This document shows, one piece after another, positions 1-6,832 of a DNA stretch of 11,854 nt. Position 1 is the stretch's first letter; each line of letters opens with the position of its first letter. The position numbers and the translations under genes were made by a program. Origin of the DNA: Spirochaetales bacterium (GTDB taxonomy: Bacteria; Spirochaetota; Spirochaetia; Sphaerochaetales; Sphaerochaetaceae); assembly GCA_017614625.1 (NCBI GenBank), contig JAGABK010000150.1, positions 1 to 11,854 on the forward strand. Direction: 5' to 3'. The notes under the pieces were generated by a model, which did not search any database, was not told where the DNA came from, and saw nothing but the letters and a program-made list of their open reading frames with translations.

Positions 1-951
1 GAACCTGAAGTCGTGCGCGATTTCGGCAAGGCGGATGGGAAGCTCCCTGTAGCTGTGCGGCCTTGATGAATAGATCATCATGTGGTGCGGGCAGTTCATG
101 GGCCTGAGAACGAAACTCTCACCCTCGACCTCCATCGGAGGGAACATGTTTTTGCGGTAATGTGCCCAGTGGCCCGATGTCACATAGAGGTTCACCGATC
201 CCACACAGGGGGTCATGACGTGCTTGTATCCGAGCTTGCGCTCCTTTTCCTTGATGTAGTTCTCAAGCTCCTGCCATACGATGTAGCCGTTGGGAAGGAA
301 CATGGGGAGACCCTTTCCGACAAGGTCGTCGGTCATGAACAGGCCCATTTCCTTGCCGATCTTGCGGTGGTCGCGTGCCTTGGCTTCCTCGACTTCCTTC
401 TCGTACTCCTCGAGCTCTGCCTGGCTCTGGAACGCAACGCCGTTGATGCGTGTGAGCATCTTGTTCTTGGCGTCGTTCTTCCAGTACGCTCCGCCCTGGC
501 CCGTGATCTTGAAGGCCTTGAGCGCGTTGGTGTAGGTCACGTGGGGACCCGTGCACATGTCGATGTAGTCGCCCTGCTGGTAGAAGCTGATGATCGCGTC
601 CTCGGCGAGGTCTCCGATGTGCTCCTCCTTGTACTTGGCTCCACGCTCGTGCATGAGCTTCACGGCCTCGTCGCGCGAGAGGATGAACGGCCTGATGGGC
701 AGATGCTCCTTGGTGATCTTCTTCATCTCCTGCTCGATGGCCCTGAGGTCGTCATCGGTCAGTGTCCTGTCCCCGAGGTCCACATCGTAGTAGAATCCTC
801 TCTCGGTGGCGGGTCCGTAGGCGAAATCCGCATCGGGATAGAGCCTCTGGATGGCCTGCGCCATGAGGTGGGCGGTCGAGTGTCTGATCACATGGTTCAT
901 CTCTTCTGCCGGGCAATCGGCAACGTTTCCGTCTTTGTAGATAATCTTCAT
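1..951 (-). CDS. thrS: Threonyl-tRNA synthetase, N-terminal 317 residues (cut by window edge)
   Basis: The product charges tRNA-Thr with threonine in the cytoplasm and edits Ser-tRNA-Thr. Translation from the ATG at 951 reads MKIIYKDGNVADCPAEEMNH and then the editing-domain signature HSTAH (H24, H28). It continues with DMCTGPHV (C133, H137, the second half of the editing metal site), DHRKIGKEMGLF at the start of the catalytic part, and RPMNCPHHMMIY with the zinc-ligand cysteine C287. The reading ends at LAEIAHDFRF, just before class II motif 2. Only about 20 residues precede the editing domain, so the usual TGS domain of roughly 60 residues is missing. I recall similarly short versions in some spirochaetes. 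The CRGPH arginine of many family members is threonine here, a position that varies. The start is supported by an AAGGGAGA-like ribosome site about 9 bases upstream. The remaining catalytic and anticodon-binding regions lie outside the window. Confidence 0.96.
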   Translation of the reverse strand, partial: MKIIYKDGNVADCPAEEMNHVIRHSTAHLMAQAIQRLYPDADFAYGPATERGFYYDVDLGDRTLTDDDLRAIEQEMKKITKEHLPIRPFILSRDEAVKLMHERGAKYKEEHIGDLAEDAIISFYQQGDYIDMCTGPHVTYTNALKAFKITGQGGAYWKNDAKNKMLTRINGVAFQSQAELEEYEKEVEEAKARDHRKIGKEMGLFMTDDLVGKGLPMFLPNGYIVWQELENYIKEKERKLGYKHVMTPCVGSVNLYVTSGHWAHYRKNMFPPMEVEGESFVLRPMNCPHHMMIYSSRPHSYRELPIRLAEIAHDFRF

Positions 952-974
952 GGGGTTTCTCCCTTTTCCGCCCA

Positions 975-1003
975 ATTATATAAAGAAAGGGAAAAAACAT
1001 AAA
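975..1003 (-). promoter_or_regulatory. Probable thrS promoter
   Basis: On the minus strand a perfect TATAAT (975-980) lies 17 bases downstream of a weak -35 hexamer TTTATG (998-1003). Transcription would start near 967, leaving a leader of only about 16 bases with the ribosome site inside it. That leaves no room for a T-box or attenuator downstream of this promoter. The assignment rests on consensus matching alone. Confidence 0.45.
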
Positions 1004-1171
1004 CCCCGCCGGTTCAGGGGGCAAAAGGAAAAAAAATTTATGATTTTTCGGTATTAAAAGTGAAAATTTTGTTAAAAACGAGGGTCAAAGGGCCGTTTTC
1101 AAACAGTTTTCATGCATTTTCCACCAGATTTGTCTTTAAGTTTGGGTGAATCGAAGGTAATATTTTCATCG

Positions 1172-1200
1172 TAGACGCTTTCCTAGCTATCTATTACAAT
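1172..1200 (+). promoter_or_regulatory. Possible plus-strand promoter immediately before an orphan terminator
   Basis: TAGACG (1172-1177, 4 of 6 consensus positions) is followed after 17 bases by TACAAT (1195-1200, 5 of 6). The predicted start falls near 1207, exactly where the hairpin at 1207-1233 begins. If used, it would give an RNA of only about 35 bases. In an AT-rich region such a pair can arise by chance, so this is tentative. Confidence 0.25.
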
Positions 1201-1206
1201 GCCTTT

Positions 1207-1240
1207 TGCCCATCATGAGTCACATGATGGGCATTTTTTT
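1207..1240 (+). terminator. Plus-facing rho-independent terminator without an assigned gene
   Basis: TGCCCATCATG (1207-1217) pairs perfectly with CATGATGGGCA (1223-1233) around the loop AGTCA. Seven T residues follow at 1234-1240. This is a textbook intrinsic terminator for plus-strand transcription, but both neighbouring genes lie on the minus strand. It could stop antisense transcription from entering the LysR-type gene or end a short RNA. Alternatively, the near-palindromic 27 bases could be a protein-binding site. Confidence 0.6.
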
Positions 1241-1252
1241 CACCTTTTTCAG

Positions 1253-2176
1253 TCAGGGTCTCCTGTCCACGAATTCGTGGTAGCGCTTTATGTATTCTAT
1301 GAAGCAGAACTCCTCTTTCGTCAGTATCTTCGCGGGATGGAATGCCACATAGGTGGTCCTTGTCCTGTTTCCCTCTATCCTGTACCAGGCAATGGCCTTG
1401 TCGTCCCTGTCGTGGTTCATGGCCATCTCGTCGACGAATCCCGCGTAGTCCCCGTTCTTGATGTAGTCTACGACGTTGAACCAGATGGACGTGGTTTTGC
1501 AGACGTTCGGACGGAAGCCGCTGTCCGCAAGGATCTCGCCTATGAGGACATCCTCCTTCTTGTGTTTCATCATGACGAAGGGTGTGTCGCCCAGGTCCTT
1601 CAGCGAGACCGTGGAAAGGTGGTCCAGGTCCCTGTATGGATGGGTCTTCACGAACGGGTTGCATCTGGAGACCGCGAGCATGTCAGTAGTCGTGAAGCAC
1701 TTTATGCTTCCGAGGTTCGGGTTGTACAGAGGGGAGTGGAGTATGCCCAGATCCAGGCTTCCCTCGAAGAGGTGCTGCTCTATCTCCACGCTGCGCTGCT
1801 CCATGACGGTGATTGTCAGCTCAGGATGGTCTTTCTCCAGCTCGTCCAACACATAGGGCATCAGGGTTCTGCACAGGCCCGCAGGCGCTCCCACTATGAT
1901 GTTCTTTTTCTTCTCGATGATGTATTTGTTGACTTCCTGCTCGAAAACCTCCCAGTTTCCCAGTACTTCCCTTGCCCGGGATCCGAAGAAGGAGCCGAAC
2001 TGGGTGGGGGCGAGGTGCTTTCCGTTGCGGAGGAAGAGCTTCATTCCGATTTCTTTCTCGAGCTTTGACACCGCCTGGCTCAGCGAGGGCTGTGAGATGT
2101 TGAGCCTGTTGGCAGCCGCGGAGACCGAGCCCTCGTCCAGGATGGCGACTATGTAAAGAAGGTCTCTGTATGTCAT
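1253..2176 (-). CDS. LysR-type transcriptional regulator
   Basis: A 307-residue protein of typical LysR-family length that probably controls the divergent transport operon. The N-terminus MTYRDLLYIVAILDEGSVSA and the continuation ANRLNISQPSLSQAVSKLEK form the winged helix-turn-helix (residues 3-60). After a linker helix, a periplasmic-binding-protein-like effector domain begins near residue 90 (KKKNIIVGAPAGLCRTLMPY) and runs to the C-terminus. I chose the ATG at 2176 because the family's first helix usually begins a few residues after the start. In-frame alternatives are ATG at 2194, 2197 and 2227 and TTG at 2239. The ATG at 2197 has an AGGA 9 bases upstream and is the main competitor, but that site lies inside the dyad at 2195-2215. 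The small-molecule inducer cannot be read from the sequence; it is plausibly the imported solute or its breakdown product. Confidence 0.9.
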   Translation of the reverse strand: MTYRDLLYIVAILDEGSVSAAANRLNISQPSLSQAVSKLEKEIGMKLFLRNGKHLAPTQFGSFFGSRAREVLGNWEVFEQEVNKYIIEKKKNIIVGAPAGLCRTLMPYVLDELEKDHPELTITVMEQRSVEIEQHLFEGSLDLGILHSPLYNPNLGSIKCFTTTDMLAVSRCNPFVKTHPYRDLDHLSTVSLKDLGDTPFVMMKHKKEDVLIGEILADSGFRPNVCKTTSIWFNVVDYIKNGDYAGFVDEMAMNHDRDDKAIAWYRIEGNRTRTTYVAFHPAKILTKEEFCFIEYIKRYHEFVDRRP

Positions 2177-2194
2177 GGATTCAGTATAACCCAT

Positions 2195-2215
2195 CATATA
2201 GGTTTTTCCTATATG
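2195..2215. promoter_or_regulatory. Probable LysR-type operator (perfect dyad)
   Basis: CATATAGG (2195-2202) and CCTATATG (2208-2215) are perfect inverted repeats around TTTTT. The dyad contains the LysR-type T-N11-A spacing (T2199 to A2211). It sits between the divergent LysR-type gene and the transport operon. Its centre (2205) lies about 65 bases upstream of a possible operon start near 2270, the classic position of the LysR recognition site. It would also lie just downstream of the regulator's own predicted start, fitting autorepression. Confidence 0.65.
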
Positions 2216-2229
2216 AAAATCATTCATAA

Positions 2230-2235
2230 AGTATA
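2230..2235 (-). promoter_or_regulatory. Possible -10 box of the LysR-type gene
   Basis: TATACT on the minus strand matches the -10 consensus at 5 of 6 positions and would give a start near 2223. No good -35 hexamer is visible at 16-18 bases. With this start, the dyad at 2195-2215 would lie at roughly +8 to +28, where a bound regulator would block its own transcription. Confidence 0.3.
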
Positions 2236-2257
2236 ACAAATTTTAGTTTACGGAAAT

Positions 2258-2263
2258 TAGAAT
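2258..2263 (+). promoter_or_regulatory. Possible -10 box of the transport operon
   Basis: TAGAAT matches the -10 consensus at 5 of 6 positions and would give a start near 2270. The -35 position (around 2235-2240, AACAAA) is poor, as is common for activator-dependent promoters. A second candidate, TATAAC at 2232-2237, also lacks a -35 box. I favour 2258-2263 because it places the dyad centre at -65. Confidence 0.35.
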
Positions 2264-2270
2264 TGAAAAT

Positions 2271-2297
2271 GAGGTGGAAGGTCTGTCCTTCCGCCTC
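2271..2297 (+). promoter_or_regulatory. Leader hairpin just before the solute-binding protein ribosome site
   Basis: GAGGTGGAAGG (2271-2281) pairs with CCTTCCGCCTC (2287-2297) around TCTGT, with one G-U wobble at the fifth pair. The ribosome site GGGAGG (2298-2303) follows directly. No T-run follows, so it is not a terminator. If transcription starts near 2270, the message would begin with this stem, an arrangement known to slow decay of bacterial mRNA from the 5' end. It could also affect access to the ribosome site. Confidence 0.5.
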
Positions 2298-2308
2298 GGG
2301 AGGATATA

Positions 2309-3856
2309 ATGAAAAAGACGTTGGTTTTGCTTTTGGTTTTGTTTGTTTCCTGCGCCTTCGTGTTCGCAGGAGGAGGGAAGGAAAGCGGAGCCGAGACCGG
2401 AGGCACGCATGTCGACCTTCTCACGGTGGGCATCACTTCCTGGCCGACTGCTTTCGATCCCGGTGTATCGATGGGTGCCCAGACCTCACCCTGGCTCTAT
2501 GAGGCTTTCGACACGATCCTCTACATCCAGGACGACGGATCCCTTTCAAGCTATGTCTGCAGCAGCTGGACCAAGATCAGCGACGACACCTTCGAGTTCA
2601 AACTCAAGCCCGGCATCACGTTCCACAACGGCGAGGCCCTGGGCTCGGACGACGTCAAATACACGATCGACCGTCTCATCCATGACGATGCCGGATACTG
2701 CAACGGAAACATCAAGCAGCTGGTTTCGACCATCAAGGAAGTCCAGATCGTCGACGACCTGACCTTCAGGGTCATCACCAACGGACCGGATCCGATTCTC
2801 TTCGAGAGACTCGCTTCCCCGCTCGGAGCATACATCGTTCCCAAGGACACCATCGAGGCCAACAGCCCGGATTATCTGAAGGCCAACCCCATCGGAACCG
2901 GCCCCTACAAGTTCGTCGAGATCGGCCCCGAGACCCTTGAGCTTGAGTACTACGAGGGTTATTACGGCGAAAGACCTCTTGCCAACCACATCACATACCG
3001 CAGATACACCGAGGACGCGGCCCTCATGGTCGGTCTCGTGACCGGTGAGGTCGACATCACGCCCAGCCTCGACATGGAGAGCGCGCAGGCGATCATGACC
3101 CGCACCCAGGACGTCACGATCTACAACGAGCCGTATTCGACGACGCACCTGCTCCGTCTGAACGCCAACAAGGGCGCCACAGCCGACAAGAAGCTCAGAC
3201 AGGCCCTCAGCCTCGCAATCGACAGACAGCTTCTCTGCGACACACTCTGGGACGGCTACGCCTATGTCCCCAACGGATACAACTTCGAGGAGTTCGGCGA
3301 CTACTACATCGCCGATTACCCCGAGTACGAGTACAACGTGGAGAAGGCCAAGCAGCTGGTGGCAGAATCCTCCTACGCAGGAGAGACGATCTCGTTCAAG
3401 CTCGTCCGCGGATACTACAAGATGGGCAACGAGGCCGCAGAGGCCATCGTGGCCATGTGGAAGGAGATCGGAGTCAACGCCGAGGTCGTCTACGTCGAGT
3501 CCATCAACCCCAAGAAGACCGACAACGTTTCCAACTGGTCCAACGGACTGCGTTTCTCCGACCCCCTCGGAGGACTCTGGACGCTCTGGGGCGAGGGAAC
3601 CAACCCGCAGACCTATCTCTTCCCGCCTGAGGTCATCGACAGGTTCAACGAGCTCGGACACCTCATGGAGACGGAGACCGATGTCGCAAAGAGAAAGGAG
3701 TACTACCGCGAGATGATGACGATCTGGGACGACGAGGTCATCGGAATCATCCTCTACTGCCCCAATGTCATCTGGGCGGTCAACAACAAGTACTCGCTCA
3801 GCAGGGTCCCCGGAAGAGGATTCAACCTCCGCGCGGACCATCTGACGCTCAACTGA
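2309..3856 (+). CDS. ABC importer solute-binding protein, family 5 (peptide/opine/nickel type)
   Basis: A 515-residue extracytoplasmic receptor that captures the substrate and delivers it to the membrane complex. The N-terminus MKKTLVLLLVLFVSCAFVFA is a signal peptide. Cleavage could be after A20, or it could be a relaxed spirochaete-type lipobox (FVS-C15) that makes a lipoprotein; the sequence does not decide. Family-5 signatures include the stretch from WTKISDDTFEFKLKP to TFHNGEALGSDDVKYTIDR, then PIGTGPYKFVE and LRQALSLAIDRQLLCDTLWD. The ATG at 2309 has a good ribosome site, GGGAGG (2298-2303). It is the first gene of the operon, divergent from the LysR-type regulator, and is separated from the ATPase genes by 69 bases containing a hairpin. 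Family members bind oligopeptides, dipeptides, nickel chelates, haem or opines, so the substrate cannot be assigned from sequence. Confidence 0.93.
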   Translation: MKKTLVLLLVLFVSCAFVFAGGGKESGAETGGTHVDLLTVGITSWPTAFDPGVSMGAQTSPWLYEAFDTILYIQDDGSLSSYVCSSWTKISDDTFEFKLKPGITFHNGEALGSDDVKYTIDRLIHDDAGYCNGNIKQLVSTIKEVQIVDDLTFRVITNGPDPILFERLASPLGAYIVPKDTIEANSPDYLKANPIGTGPYKFVEIGPETLELEYYEGYYGERPLANHITYRRYTEDAALMVGLVTGEVDITPSLDMESAQAIMTRTQDVTIYNEPYSTTHLLRLNANKGATADKKLRQALSLAIDRQLLCDTLWDGYAYVPNGYNFEEFGDYYIADYPEYEYNVEKAKQLVAESSYAGETISFKLVRGYYKMGNEAAEAIVAMWKEIGVNAEVVYVESINPKKTDNVSNWSNGLRFSDPLGGLWTLWGEGTNPQTYLFPPEVIDRFNELGHLMETETDVAKRKEYYREMMTIWDDEVIGIILYCPNVIWAVNNKYSLSRVPGRGFNLRADHLTLN

Positions 3857-3886
3857 GAGCCTCTTGAAATCTTTTTGAACTTTATC

Positions 3887-3912
3887 TGAGGCTGTGGGAT
3901 TCCACAGCCTCA
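3887..3912 (+). promoter_or_regulatory. Intercistronic hairpin after the solute-binding protein gene
   Basis: TGAGGCTGTGG (3887-3897) and CCACAGCCTCA (3902-3912) form a perfect 11-pair stem with the loop GATT. Only TTTC follows, then the ribosome site GGAG (3917-3920) of the next gene. With so short a T-run it is probably a leaky terminator or a 3' stabiliser. Either would make more binding protein than transporter, as is usual for such operons. Confidence 0.6.
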
Positions 3913-3925
3913 TTTCGGAGTACCA

Positions 3926-4906
3926 ATGGACAACATTCTGGAAGTCAGGAACCTCAGGACCTACTACCATACCAGGACAAGGACCGTTCCCGCTGTCGAC
4001 GGAGTGGATTTCACGCTCAAGCCGAAGGAGATACTGGGCCTGGTGGGCGAATCCGGCTGCGGAAAGACGACTGTCGCCCGCTCCGTGGTTGGCCTGATAA
4101 ACAGACGGAACACGAAGATCGAATCGGGCGAGATCCTGTTCAAGGGACAGGAACTGAACGGAATGGACAGCCACAGGCTGTGCGGGATAAGGGGCAAGGG
4201 CATCTCCATGATATTCCAGGACCCCTTCGTCTCGCTGAGCCCCGTCTACACGGTTTTCTCGCAGATATACGAGGTCATGAAGGCCCATGACCCCGAGATC
4301 ACAAAGGCCCAGGCCAGGGGAAGGATTATCGAGCTGCTTCAGAACGTCGGAATCCCGTCCCCGGAGCTGCGTCTGGACGATTATCCGTTCCAGTTGTCCG
4401 GCGGAATGCAGCAGAGGGTCATGATAGCCATAGCCCTCGCCAACAACCCCGACATCCTTATCGCCGACGAACCCACGACTGCCCTGGACGTCACGGTCCA
4501 GGCCCAGGTGCTGGACCTGCTTCTCCAGCTCCGCGACAGGTACGAGATGGCCATGATCCTGATAAGCCACAACCTTGCGGTCGTAGCAAGCATCTGCGAC
4601 AGGGTATGCGTCATGTACGGCGGAGTGGTTGTGGAGGAGGCCAGCGTATACGACATCTTCGACCACCCGATGCACCCTTACACGAAGGGGCTCATGGCTT
4701 CGATCCCCAGCATCAGCGGGGACAGGAAGGAGGAGCTCTTCTCCATCAAGGGAAACGTGGAGGTCATCGAACCTCCGGTCACGTGCTGCCGTTTCTGCAA
4801 GCGGTGCGAAAGGGCCACGGAGGAGTGCCGCCTCTCGGAACCGCCTCTTGTAGAGGTGGGGCCGGGGCACAAGGTCAGATGCTTCAACAGGGACAGGGAG
4901 GACTGA
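3926..4906 (+). CDS. Opp/Dpp-type ABC transporter ATPase (DppD/OppD-like)
   Basis: A 326-residue cytoplasmic ATP-binding subunit that powers import together with the next gene's product. Motifs in order are Walker A GESGCGKTT (residues 41-49), the Q-loop in SMIFQDPFVSLSP, the signature LSGGMQQR, Walker B ILIADEPTTALD and the H-loop in ILISHNLAVVA. The C-terminus is the oligopeptide-transporter extension, HPMHPYTKGLMASIP followed by the cysteine-rich stretch CCRFCKRCERATEEC and RCF. In Dpp-type ATPases this cysteine region can hold an iron-sulfur cluster, and the cysteine spacing here would allow one. The start ATG has GGAG five bases upstream. The stop codon at 4904-4906 is one base from the next start, so the two ATPases are probably translated in tandem as a heterodimer. 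Confidence 0.95.
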   Translation: MDNILEVRNLRTYYHTRTRTVPAVDGVDFTLKPKEILGLVGESGCGKTTVARSVVGLINRRNTKIESGEILFKGQELNGMDSHRLCGIRGKGISMIFQDPFVSLSPVYTVFSQIYEVMKAHDPEITKAQARGRIIELLQNVGIPSPELRLDDYPFQLSGGMQQRVMIAIALANNPDILIADEPTTALDVTVQAQVLDLLLQLRDRYEMAMILISHNLAVVASICDRVCVMYGGVVVEEASVYDIFDHPMHPYTKGLMASIPSISGDRKEELFSIKGNVEVIEPPVTCCRFCKRCERATEECRLSEPPLVEVGPGHKVRCFNRDRED

Positions 4907-4907
4907 G

Positions 4908-5903
4908 ATGGAAGACAGAACCGATGTACTGCTTGAAGTCGACCACATCAGGAAGGACTTCGTCCAGAAAGCCAAGAAGACCAGGACCAACCGCAAGGGA
5001 AAGGTGACGGTCAAGGCCGTGGACGACGTGAGCTTCACCATCAGACCGGGCGAGGCCCTTGGACTGATAGGGGAGTCCGGCTGCGGAAAGACCACCGTCT
5101 CCAGGGTCGTCATGAACCTGATCAGACCCACTGAGGGAAAGATTATCTTCAAGGGGACGGAAGTCACGAAGCACAACATCATGGAATTCAGGCGTTCCGT
5201 CCAGATGGTCTTCCAGGACCCCTATGCCTCGCTTGACCCCAAGATGAGCATCAGGGAGATAGTGGAGGAGCCGCTAAGGGTTCATACGAAGCTGTCGAAG
5301 AAGGATATGGACGCCGTGGTCATCCCTGTCCTCGAGAGGATAGGACTGAGCCGCGAGGATCTGGACAAGTTCCCGCACGAGTTCTCCGGCGGACAGCGCC
5401 AGAGGATAGGAATAGCAAGGGCTCTCGTCACCAAGCCGGATCTTCTGGTCTGCGACGAGCCCGTATCCGCCCTGGACGTTTCAATCCAGGCTTCGATTCT
5501 GAACCTGTTCAAGACCCTCCAGCAGGACCTCGGGCTGGCATACCTCTTCATCTCCCACGACATGAGCGTCGAGCGCCACATGGCCGACAGGATCGCCGTC
5601 ATGTACCTGGGAAGGATCGTGGAGCTGGCAGAGACGGATGAGCTTTTCTCAAACACACTCCATCCGTACACCATGGCTCTGATGAAGTCCATTCCGGTTC
5701 CCGATCCCAGGCAGAAGCTCACGCGCGAGTACCTGAAGGGGGAACCGCCTTCACCGATCTCGCCTCCTTCGGGCTGTCCTTTCCACGAGCGGTGCGCCTT
5801 CGCAACGGAGAAATGCTCGCAGGAAAGGCCGGAGTTTCTTGATGTAGGCGGCGGACACTGCGTGGCGTGCCACAACTGGGCCGCAATCAGGGAGGGAAAA
5901 TGA
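4908..5903 (+). CDS. Opp/Dpp-type ABC transporter ATPase (DppF/OppF-like)
   Basis: The second ATP-binding subunit, 331 residues. It contains Walker A GESGCGKTT (residues 55-63), Q-loop MVFQDPYASLDP, signature FSGGQRQR, Walker B LLVCDEPVSALD and H-loop LFISHDMSVERHMADR. The C-terminal extension has HPYTMALMKSIPVPDP and the cysteine motif beginning CPFHERCAFATEKC and ending in CVACH, typical of the F-type partner. It has a basic insertion (about residues 20-33, KKTRTNRKGK) between the first strand and the Walker A region, common in OppF-like proteins that act on a loop of the permease. The ribosome site AGGGAGG overlaps the end of the preceding gene. The stop codon overlaps the next start (ATGA, 5900-5903). 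Confidence 0.95.
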   Translation: MEDRTDVLLEVDHIRKDFVQKAKKTRTNRKGKVTVKAVDDVSFTIRPGEALGLIGESGCGKTTVSRVVMNLIRPTEGKIIFKGTEVTKHNIMEFRRSVQMVFQDPYASLDPKMSIREIVEEPLRVHTKLSKKDMDAVVIPVLERIGLSREDLDKFPHEFSGGQRQRIGIARALVTKPDLLVCDEPVSALDVSIQASILNLFKTLQQDLGLAYLFISHDMSVERHMADRIAVMYLGRIVELAETDELFSNTLHPYTMALMKSIPVPDPRQKLTREYLKGEPPSPISPPSGCPFHERCAFATEKCSQERPEFLDVGGGHCVACHNWAAIREGK

Positions 5904-6823
5904 CCGGATTCGCAATTAAGAGGATTCTTAAGGGAATATTCACCGTCTGGTGCATCTGGACGATAGTGTTCTTCCTCGTGAGGCTCACCGGAGATCCCAC
6001 CGACTGGCTGGTCGAGGACGGAGCGTCCACGACATATGTCGAGCAGCTGCGCCAGCAGCTCCATGTGGACGAGCCTCTTCATATCCAGTACATAGAAAGC
6101 CTCAAGGACCTTCTCACGGGAAACCTGGGATACAGCCGCCAGTACAAGAAGGACGTGATCCTCCTTTACAAGGAAAGGCTTCCCCAGACCCTGAAGCTCG
6201 CCCTGCCGTCGCTCCTTCTGGGCGCGGTATTCGGAGTCGCCCTGGGAACGGTGGCGGCAATCAAGCATGATTCGTTCGCAGACAAGACGGTGAGGGTGGT
6301 GACCGTCGTGTTCCACACCCTGCCGAACTTCTGTCTGGGAATCATCATGATACTGTTCTTCAGCCTCACGCTGAGATGGTTCCCGTCGGCAGGTTCGGCC
6401 ACATGGAAGAGCTACATAATGCCCATGCTCACGCTGGCCTCCGGACCCACCGCGACAATCGCAAGGCTCACAAGGAACTCCCTTGTGAACACCATGACGA
6501 ACGAGTACATAGACGGCGCCAGGATGAAGGGAGTTTCCGAAATCAACGTGATCATAAGGCACGGCCTGAGGAACTCGCTCTCGCCGGTCGTCACCAGGAT
6601 CGGAATGCAGATCGGAACCATCATCGGAGGCTCGGCGGTCGTCGAGAACGTCTTCAGCTGGCCGGGAATGGGACAGCTCCTTGTCACTGCTGCGAAGAAC
6701 AGGGACTTCCAGGTTGTCCAGCTCGGTGTCCTGATAATCGCAACAACCGTTACAATCGCACACATACTCATTGACCTGAGCCACGGTTGGCTGGATCCGA
6801 GAGTCAGGGAACAGGTGAAGTAG
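5900..6823 (+). CDS. Opp/Dpp-type ABC transporter permease (DppB/OppB-like)
   Basis: A 307-residue inner-membrane subunit of the import channel. The first membrane segment (about residues 9-28, ILKGIFTVWCIWTIVFFLVR) is followed by an extracytoplasmic loop with GDPTDWLVEDGAST, then the remaining helices. The ATPase-contacting EAA-like loop is EYIDGARMKGVSEINVIIRH followed by GLRNSLSPVVT. The family signature FSWPGMGQLLVTAAKNRDFQ follows. An upstream in-frame ATG at 5867 would add 11 residues that overlap the ATPase gene. I preferred 5900 because it has GGAGGG at 5891-5896, begins with the normal family N-terminus, and forms an ATGA overlap with the preceding stop codon. Confidence 0.94.
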   Translation: MTGFAIKRILKGIFTVWCIWTIVFFLVRLTGDPTDWLVEDGASTTYVEQLRQQLHVDEPLHIQYIESLKDLLTGNLGYSRQYKKDVILLYKERLPQTLKLALPSLLLGAVFGVALGTVAAIKHDSFADKTVRVVTVVFHTLPNFCLGIIMILFFSLTLRWFPSAGSATWKSYIMPMLTLASGPTATIARLTRNSLVNTMTNEYIDGARMKGVSEINVIIRHGLRNSLSPVVTRIGMQIGTIIGGSAVVENVFSWPGMGQLLVTAAKNRDFQVVQLGVLIIATTVTIAHILIDLSHGWLDPRVREQVK

Positions 6824-6832
6824 GAGGTGGCC

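Larger units (their letters stand above)
1004..1252. other. AT-rich intergenic region between thrS and the LysR-type gene
   Basis: About 250 bases without a convincing open frame on either strand. Positions 1030-1080 are strongly A/T-rich, with runs of A. The right-hand end holds the plus-facing promoter-like pair and hairpin listed separately. Both flanking genes read leftward, so this is the spacer downstream of the LysR-type gene and upstream of thrS. I see no terminator for the LysR-type gene in the expected minus orientation: the hairpin at 1207-1233 is followed on that strand by AAAAGG, not a T-run. Confidence 0.6.

Noticed and set aside
82..1002. A 306-codon open frame on the plus strand
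   Set aside because: It is antisense to thrS, whose editing and zinc motifs are unmistakable, and its protein is a low-information V/L/H-rich shadow.
952..1200. T-box or other leader riboswitch upstream of thrS
   Set aside because: I found no T-box-like sequence or minus-strand terminator hairpin, and the best promoter leaves a leader of only about 16 bases.
1267..1280. Perfect 14-base palindrome CCACGAATTCGTGG
   Set aside because: It lies inside the coding end of the LysR-type gene, and a 14-base palindrome is expected by chance about once in a window of this size.
1199..2068. A 289-codon open frame on the plus strand
   Set aside because: It is antisense to the LysR-type gene and would start inside the orphan hairpin. 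No family features are visible.
2546..5182. An 878-codon open frame on the minus strand opposite the binding protein and both ATPases
   Set aside because: It runs antisense to three genes with clear family motifs, shows no recognisable domain, and its openness follows from the codon bias of the plus-strand genes.
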